Shown one piece after another: positions 58,954 to 64,000 of a stretch of 64,000 nucleotides of DNA. The DNA is from Micromonospora zingiberis (GTDB lineage: Bacteria > Actinomycetota > Actinomycetes > Mycobacteriales > Micromonosporaceae). Position 1 is the stretch's first letter. The number at the start of each line of letters is the position of its first letter. Location of the stretch: assembly GCF_004331455.1 (NCBI RefSeq), contig NZ_SJJR01000010.1, forward strand, positions 1-64,000, given 5' to 3'. The notes under the pieces were generated by a model that was not told the origin of the DNA, did no database searches, and saw only the letters and a program-made list of their open reading frames with translations. The translations under genes and the position numbers were made by a program.

Positions 58954-60552
58954 TTAGCAACCGAGGTCGGCGAGGATGCGTTGGGCGGCGTTGTGGCCGG
59001 CGGCGCCGATCACGCTGCCCGCCGGGTGGCAGCCGGCGCTGCCCGCGTACACCCCGTCGACGCCGGTGGCGTACGGCATCCGGTCGGCGAACGCGACGGT
59101 GTTGTCGACGTGGTGGATGTGTCCGCCGGTGATGCCGAAGTGCGCCTCGATGCCGGGTGGGGGCAGCGGCACCGCGTCGGCGATCAGGTCGCCGGTGCCG
59201 GGTGCGTACCGTTCGCAGATCTCCACCAGCCGCTCGACGTAGCCGGGCAGGGCTGCGTCCCAGGTGGTGCCGGCCAGCTCGTACGGCACCGACTGGACGA
59301 ACAACGCCGACGAGTGGTGTCCGTCCGGGTCGGCCAGCGACGGGTCGACGGTGGTGTGCAGGTACCACTCGATGGTCGGCTCCGCCGGCAGCCGTCCGGC
59401 CTGCACGTCGGACCACATCCCCCGTAGGGCGGCCATCGGGGATTCGCCGCCGCCGCCGATCAGCGAGGCCGAGCCGGGCAGCAGGTGGATGGTCGAGCCG
59501 AACGGGCTCGGCGCGTCCTGCGGGAGGCAGGAGAAGCGGGGCAGGCCGCGCAGCGCCAGGTTGAGCTTGAGCGTGGTGCCGGTACGCCGGACCGCCGCCA
59601 TCCGGTCGCTGAGCACGGTCGGCAGCGCGCCGTCGGGCAGCAGCTCCATCAGCCGGTACGGGTCGCAGGCGCCGAGCACCACCTCGGCGCGTACCTCCTG
59701 GCCGTCGGCGAGCACCACGCCGGTGGCGGCGCCCCCGTCCAGGGTGATCGCGGCGACGGGTGCGCCGGTGACGATCCGGGCGCCGGAGGCGCGGGCCGCG
59801 TCGGCGAAGGTGCGCGAGACGGTGCCCATGCCGCCTTCGGCGATCATCCAGGTGCCGCCCGAGCCGGGCAGCCGGCACATGTTGTGCACCAGGAAGTTGT
59901 GCCCGGTGCCGGGGTCGTCCGGGCCGGCGTTGAGCCCGGACAGGCCGTCGGTGACCGCGTACATGCTGACCAGCAGCTCGGAGTGGAAGTCGAAGCGGGC
60001 CAGGTAGTCGGCGACCGAGCCACGGACCAGGTCCACGAAGACCTGTTGCAGCTCGGGGCGGATGTAGCGCTGCGCGGTCTCCTCGACGCTGAACGGTTCG
60101 GCCAGCCACGCCGGGGCCAGGTCCTCGCGCAGCGCCGCCAGTTCGGCCTGCAACGCGTCGTCGGCGGCCACGTCGGCGGCGGAGAAGAACTCGGTGAGCT
60201 GCGCCCGGGTGGCCGCGGTGTCGGTGCCGAACAGCAGGTACGGCGAGCCGGCACCGCCCGGGGTGGGCAGGAAGTAGTGCGGGTCGCGGCGCAGCACCGG
60301 GATCCGTACGTCGAGCGCGGCGAGCAACTCCGGCGGCATCAGCCCGAGCAGATAGGACCCGGTGGAGTGCCGCAACGACGGCACCTTGGGGAACGGGTTC
60401 TCGGTGCGGGTAGCCCCACCGATCACCTCGGCGGCCTCCAACACCAGCACGTCCAACCCGGCGCGGGCCAGCAGGATCGCCGACACCAGCCCGTTGTGAC
60501 CCGACCCGACAACCACCACGTCGGCCCGCCCCGGCACCTCGCCACCCATCAT
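58954..60552 (-). CDS. FAD-dependent phytoene-desaturase-like oxidoreductase
   Basis: 532 residues. The N-terminal Rossmann motif VVVVGSGHNGLVSAILLARAG and VLEAAEVIGGATRTE match the phytoene desaturase/PYROXD2 superfamily, and the C-terminal GVDGVYAGSAGCHPAGSVIGAAGHNAAQ is the FAD-contact motif. Many members here are not carotenoid enzymes; without neighbouring crtB or crtE, a carotenoid role is unlikely. The ATG at 60552 lies 6 nt after TAGGGT, a leaderless promoter. Confidence 0.85.
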   Translation of the reverse strand: MMGGEVPGRADVVVVGSGHNGLVSAILLARAGLDVLVLEAAEVIGGATRTENPFPKVPSLRHSTGSYLLGLMPPELLAALDVRIPVLRRDPHYFLPTPGGAGSPYLLFGTDTAATRAQLTEFFSAADVAADDALQAELAALREDLAPAWLAEPFSVEETAQRYIRPELQQVFVDLVRGSVADYLARFDFHSELLVSMYAVTDGLSGLNAGPDDPGTGHNFLVHNMCRLPGSGGTWMIAEGGMGTVSRTFADAARASGARIVTGAPVAAITLDGGAATGVVLADGQEVRAEVVLGACDPYRLMELLPDGALPTVLSDRMAAVRRTGTTLKLNLALRGLPRFSCLPQDAPSPFGSTIHLLPGSASLIGGGGESPMAALRGMWSDVQAGRLPAEPTIEWYLHTTVDPSLADPDGHHSSALFVQSVPYELAGTTWDAALPGYVERLVEICERYAPGTGDLIADAVPLPPPGIEAHFGITGGHIHHVDNTVAFADRMPYATGVDGVYAGSAGCHPAGSVIGAAGHNAAQRILADLGC

Positions 60553-60558
60553 CCCCGC

Positions 60559-60564
60559 ACCCTA
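60559..60564 (-). promoter_or_regulatory. -10 hexamer TAGGGT, leaderless
   Basis: On the minus strand TAGGGT is followed by GCGGGG and then ATG 60552, matching the other leaderless promoters. Confidence 0.45.
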
Positions 60565-60588
60565 ACCCCTGCACCCCCGCCGGAACCC

Positions 60589-60655
60589 CGTTGATCATCA
60601 GGTTGGCGATAGGTTGGCGATGTCCAGGAGATCGGATTCGCCGTCGTGATCAACG
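60589..60655. repeat. GATC-type long palindrome, copy 5
   Basis: CGTTGATCATCAGGTTGGCGA pairs imperfectly with TCGCCGTCGTGATCAACG. The TGA stop of the YihY gene (60652-60650 on the minus strand) lies inside the right arm. Confidence 0.55.
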
Positions 60656-61477
60656 TGGGTGGGTGCGATGGGCGGAGAGGGCCAGGGTGGCGGAGTAGCC
60701 GGCCAGCACGATGATGTGGAAGACGTAGAGCCAGAGCAGGATGGCCACGGCGGCGCCCACCTCGACCAGGCCGCCGAAGGGTAGGCCCAGGTCGAGCGGG
60801 AGCGAGGCGAACAGCACGAAGCCGTGCAGGAAGCCGGAGAGGTTCGCCGCCGTGAACGAGCCGACCAGCAGCGCGGAGAGCCAGTCCGGCGAGGCCGGAC
60901 CGACCACCCGGAACACCCACAGCAGCACCGGGGTGAGCACCAACCAGACCGCCAGGAAAGAGAGCACCACGCCGAGCGCCCCGGCCCAGCCACCCTGGCG
61001 GACCAGCCCCGTGGTGGTCGGCAGCGCGAGCAGGATGGCCAACAGCAGCGCCGGTGCCGGGGCGAGCAGCGGCAGCAGCAACAGCCGGCCCCGCCAGCCG
61101 ATCAGGTGCTCGTCGGAGCGGGGCGCCGCGACCGAGACGAACGCCCGCCGCAGCCCCTCGCCGTACAGCGACGCGGGTAGCACCGCGGCCAGCGCGAGCC
61201 ACGGCGTGAGGTCCACCCCGGCCTCGACCAGGGCGGCCACCGCGTGTGGCGCACCGATCGCGTCCGGCAGCGCCGCCACGGCGTACGCGGTGAGCCGCCG
61301 TACCTGGTCGGCTCCGACCAGCAGCCCGGTGAGCCAGATCGCCAGCAGGGCCACCGGCACCACGGCGATCGCCCCGTAGAACGTGATGGCGGCGGCGTGC
61401 AGCGACAGATCCCGCCCGCGTACCGGCCGGAAGGCGGCCCGAGCGATCCGCCTCGTGCGCCGCCATGCTCTGCCCAT
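60650..61477 (-). CDS. YihY/virulence factor BrkB family membrane protein
   Basis: 275 residues with about six transmembrane helices. The N-terminal DLSLHAAAITFYGAIAVVPVALLAIWLTG is the signature of the YihY/UPF0761 family; these are inner-membrane proteins of undetermined function (once misnamed RNase BN). Start ATG 61477 (MGRAWRR) is preferred over GTG 61510. Its stop lies in the palindrome. Divergent to the GNAT gene. Confidence 0.88.
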   Translation of the reverse strand: MGRAWRRTRRIARAAFRPVRGRDLSLHAAAITFYGAIAVVPVALLAIWLTGLLVGADQVRRLTAYAVAALPDAIGAPHAVAALVEAGVDLTPWLALAAVLPASLYGEGLRRAFVSVAAPRSDEHLIGWRGRLLLLPLLAPAPALLLAILLALPTTTGLVRQGGWAGALGVVLSFLAVWLVLTPVLLWVFRVVGPASPDWLSALLVGSFTAANLSGFLHGFVLFASLPLDLGLPFGGLVEVGAAVAILLWLYVFHIIVLAGYSATLALSAHRTHPR

Positions 61478-61558
61478 CACGCCCCTGTTCCCCGTAGCGG
61501 CCCCGGCCACGCCTGGGGCGTACGCCCACGATGCCCCGACGGTGGGCGGGTGGGGACG

Positions 61559-61564
61559 TAGGAT
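61559..61564 (+). promoter_or_regulatory. -10 hexamer TAGGAT, leaderless
   Basis: TAGGAT is followed by 8 nt and then ATG 61573 with no Shine-Dalgarno, as at proS. Confidence 0.5.
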
Positions 61565-61572
61565 CGCCAGCC

Positions 61573-62136
61573 ATGACGGTAGCCACCACCGACCGGTTGG
61601 TGCTGCGGGAGTGGACCGACGCGCCGGCCGACCTCGCCCGGATCTTCGACATCTACTCCCGGCACGAGGTGATGCGTTGGCTCGGCGGGGGAGCGGGACG
61701 GCTTGTCGAACCGGCCCAGGCCGCCGAGCGGCTCGCCGTCTGGCGGCAGCGTGACGCCCCGTACGCCGGGCGGTACGGCCTCTGGGCGATCGAGGTGCGC
61801 CACACCCGAACGGTGGTCGGCAGCGTCCTGCTCAAGCCCTTGCCGGGCGCCGACGGCCGTACGCCGACCGAGGACATCGAGGTGGGCTGGCACCTGCATC
61901 CCGACTCGTGGGGCAACGGCTACGCCACCGAGGCGGCCCGGGCCGTGCTGGCCCGCGAGTTCGCCACCGCCGACGCCACCCGCGAGGTGTACGCCGTGGT
62001 GACGCCGGGCAACGAGCGGTCCATGGCGGTCTGCCGGCGGCTCGGCATGACCCACGTGGGCCGGCGCACCGACTGGTACGGCGGCACCGAGGTGGAGACC
62101 TTCGTGCTGACCGCCCCCGCTCGTCAGGACGGCTGA
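61573..62136 (+). CDS. GNAT-family N-acetyltransferase (RimJ/RimL type)
   Basis: 187 residues. The motif DSWGNGYATEAARAVLAREF binds acetyl-CoA (Q/RxxGxA-like), and ERSMAVCRRLGMTHVGRRTDWYGGTEVETFVL is the RimJ/RimL-type C-terminal element. TDRLVLREWTDAPADLARIF is the usual start. Probable target is a protein N-terminus or an amine; unknown. Leaderless ATG. Confidence 0.9.
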   Translation: MTVATTDRLVLREWTDAPADLARIFDIYSRHEVMRWLGGGAGRLVEPAQAAERLAVWRQRDAPYAGRYGLWAIEVRHTRTVVGSVLLKPLPGADGRTPTEDIEVGWHLHPDSWGNGYATEAARAVLAREFATADATREVYAVVTPGNERSMAVCRRLGMTHVGRRTDWYGGTEVETFVLTAPARQDG

Positions 62137-62319
62137 ACCCGGACGTGACGGGCGGCTCACCGTTCGGCCGGTCCGCCTCGGCGAATCGGTCGGGGAAGCG
62201 CTCCCGCTGCCCTGGGCTATCGACTTGCGGTGTCGTCGCTGGTAGAACAGCGAATCATCGTGGCGCTGGCGATCAAGAGTCGCCACCTGTCGCCCTAGTC
62301 CTCGAAGCGAGGTACCTGC

Positions 62320-64000
62320 GTGGCCGTTCGTCGACCATTGATAGCCCTACTCTCCGCCGCACTCCTGTTCGGACCGGCGTCCGCCGCCGTGGCGGCACCG
62401 GCTGACCCGGAGGCACTCGACGCGGCCATCGCGTCGCCGCGCGGTCAGTCCGACACCGAACTTCCCTTCGGCATCGGCCCCGGCCAGCGGGGACGCTCCG
62501 CCGACGCCCCGGGCCGCCAGCCCAGCGAGCCGGTAGCCGCGGCGAAGCTGGCGGGCAAGCCGCGGAACGATGTCATCGCCGACGTGCCGGTGGAGCTGAC
62601 CGACGCGTCGATCGCGTACAACCTCATTCCGTACCACGGCATCCCGTCGGCGCTGCGTGACCTTCAGCGCAGCAACCGGATCAGCGTGGAGGTGATCGGC
62701 CAGTCGGTCCTCGGCCGGGACCTGCACCTGGTGGTGGCCACCGCGCCGATGAGCGACGCCCAGTGGAAGACCTGGCAGCAGCTGTCGGACCTGCGGTTCA
62801 GCGACCCGCACGCGGCACAGGCCAAGCTCGCCGCCGGCGGTTACGACAACTGGCGTACGCCGCTGTTCGTCAACAACAACATCCACGGCAACGAGTGGGA
62901 AGGCACCGACGCCAGCCTCCAGGTGTTGCAGGAGTTGGCGTTCTCCACCGACCCGACGGTCGTGGACATGCTCAACAAGCACGTCCTCGCCTTCGTGGTC
63001 ACCAACAACCCGGACGGCCGGGTCGCGGCGACCCGCGCCAACGCCAACGGCTTCGACATGAACCGTGACTACATCACGGCGTCGCAGCCCGAGGTCCGCG
63101 CGGTGCGGGCGCAGTTGGTCCGCTACAGCCCGCTCACCATGCTGGACATCCACGGGTACGTCAACTGCACGCTGATCGAGCCGACCACCGGCCCGCACGG
63201 CGACAACTACGAGTACGACCTGTACATCAAGCACGCGCTGCGCAACGCGCTGAGCATGGAGCAGAAGGTCCTCGCCACCGGCGAGACCCGGGCCAGCTGC
63301 GCGAACCCGGACGGCAGCCGCCGTAACGACATCCCGTTCCGTGACCGGACGCAGGGTTGGGACGACTGGCCGCCGATCTTCACCCCGATGTACTCGATGT
63401 ACCACGGCGCGATCGGGCACACCATCGAGGTGCCGCTGAACCCGCGCGGCAACCTGACCGTCGCGGAGCGCCACGAGCGTACCCGGATCAACACGGCCGT
63501 GGCCGTGGCGACGATCAAGGGCAACTTCGACTACGCCACCCAGAACCGGGCCGAGCTGCTCACCAACCAGCTGGAGTGGTTCCGGCGCGGCGTCGACGGT
63601 GAGTCGACCCGGCCGATCGACGACCCGCTGGCCATCTCGCTCGCGCGTGGCGACAACATCAAGACCCACGTGCAGGGCTTCGCCCGGGCGTACGTCATCC
63701 CGGCGGGTACCGACCAGCGCAGCGCCACCGCGGCGGCCCGGCTGGTCCAGTTCATGGTCGACAACGACCTGAAGGTCCAGCGTGCCTGGCGGCCGTTCAA
63801 GCTGGGCGGCACGCACTACGAGGCCGGCACCTACGTCGTCGACATGCACCAGGCCAAGCGCGGCCTGGCGAGTGCCCTGCTCGAGGTCGGGCGGGACGTG
63901 ACCAACGACTTCAACGCCATGTACGACATCTCGGCGTGGAGCCACGGTCACCTCTGGGGCGCGACGGTGCAGCGGGTCAGCGAGAACGTCGCCCTCGACG
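62320..64000 (+). CDS. Secreted M14-family zinc carboxypeptidase (truncated by window end)
   Basis: At least 560 residues, running off the right edge. A signal peptide (MAVRRPLIALLSAALLFGPA, then SAAVAA) is followed by an M14 peptidase domain: zinc ligands His189 and Glu192 (NNIHGNEWEG) and His278 (MLDIHGYVN), and catalytic Glu370 (HTIEVPL). NPDGRVAATRANANGFDMNRD is the substrate-binding Asn-Arg motif. GTG start, weak AGCGAGG site. Extracellular carboxypeptidase of actinomycete type; the substrate is likely a peptide. Confidence 0.9.
   Translation, partial: MAVRRPLIALLSAALLFGPASAAVAAPADPEALDAAIASPRGQSDTELPFGIGPGQRGRSADAPGRQPSEPVAAAKLAGKPRNDVIADVPVELTDASIAYNLIPYHGIPSALRDLQRSNRISVEVIGQSVLGRDLHLVVATAPMSDAQWKTWQQLSDLRFSDPHAAQAKLAAGGYDNWRTPLFVNNNIHGNEWEGTDASLQVLQELAFSTDPTVVDMLNKHVLAFVVTNNPDGRVAATRANANGFDMNRDYITASQPEVRAVRAQLVRYSPLTMLDIHGYVNCTLIEPTTGPHGDNYEYDLYIKHALRNALSMEQKVLATGETRASCANPDGSRRNDIPFRDRTQGWDDWPPIFTPMYSMYHGAIGHTIEVPLNPRGNLTVAERHERTRINTAVAVATIKGNFDYATQNRAELLTNQLEWFRRGVDGESTRPIDDPLAISLARGDNIKTHVQGFARAYVIPAGTDQRSATAAARLVQFMVDNDLKVQRAWRPFKLGGTHYEAGTYVVDMHQAKRGLASALLEVGRDVTNDFNAMYDISAWSHGHLWGATVQRVSENVALD

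Noticed and set aside
58954..60552. Considered a carotenoid biosynthesis gene because of phytoene-desaturase likeness
   Set aside because: No crt genes nearby; the superfamily is broad, so only an oxidoreductase call is given.
62347..63951. 534-codon minus-strand frame at the right edge
   Set aside because: Shadow of the M14 carboxypeptidase, whose zinc motifs are on the plus strand.

Overview
The window is a high-GC actinobacterial chromosome segment, most likely from the family Micromonosporaceae (Micromonospora/Salinispora type). The evidence is the extreme G/C bias at third codon positions, frequent GTG starts, and gene clusters of actinobacterial type: rsmD-coaD-SepIVA-DUF177-rpmF-plsX-rnc-mutM-smc, rpsP-khpA-rimM-trmD-rplS-lepB-rnhB-DUF2469, and rpsB-tsf-pyrH-frr-cdsA-rlmN. 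Actinobacterial families such as DUF2469 and DUF2631 support this. The genus call is inference. No rRNA, tRNA, CRISPR array, prophage or insertion sequence was seen.

Layout. 0.3-12 kb holds rpmB, a FakA/DAK2-type protein, recG, an LPXTG-type surface protein, and then rsmD, coaD, a SepIVA-like protein, DUF177, rpmF, plsX, rnc and mutM. 12-15 kb is an accessory envelope patch on the minus strand: a GH114-like lipoprotein and a CAP-domain membrane protein. 15-24.4 kb holds smc, a HAD hydrolase, an inserted minus-strand pair (DinB/DUF664 and a PhoD phosphatase), ftsY and a phosphotransferase. 24.4-28.7 kb is the nitrogen operon amtB-glnB-glnD behind a probable GlnR box. 29-34.8 kb holds ffh, a Uma2 protein, an amidohydrolase, proS and a DUF402 protein. 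35-41 kb is the ribosome and tRNA-modification operon followed by two signal peptidases, a Nudix hydrolase, rnhB and DUF2469. 41-47.6 kb holds a M23 peptidase facing a minus-strand block (aminotransferase, xerC, dprA, comM, yraN). 48.9-56.6 kb holds rpsB, tsf, pyrH, frr, cdsA, rlmN and a DivIVA-domain protein. 56.7-64 kb is accessory: DUF2631, a metallo-beta-lactamase/Rieske fusion, a phytoene-desaturase-like oxidoreductase, YihY, a GNAT acetyltransferase and a truncated M14 carboxypeptidase.

Most genes serve translation, protein export (ffh, ftsY, two lepB), chromosome segregation and repair (smc, recG, mutM, xerC, dprA), lipid synthesis (plsX, cdsA) and nitrogen control. I did not find an obviously new defence or biosynthetic system. 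The less ordinary signals lie between and inside the genes. There is a five-copy family of about 54-bp intergenic repeats and a second family of long GATC-containing palindromes. A paired GTCCACA motif with identical geometry lies about 52 nt upstream of both genes that end a rearranged block. A run of -10-like hexamers sits 6-8 nt from start codons, implying leaderless transcripts. Several housekeeping proteins (XerC, CdsA, DivIVA-like, CAP) carry large low-complexity insertions or extensions.

Start codons were chosen from ribosome-binding sites, homology and these leaderless promoters, and often differ from the longest open frame. Functions come from motif recognition by eye; no database search was run.
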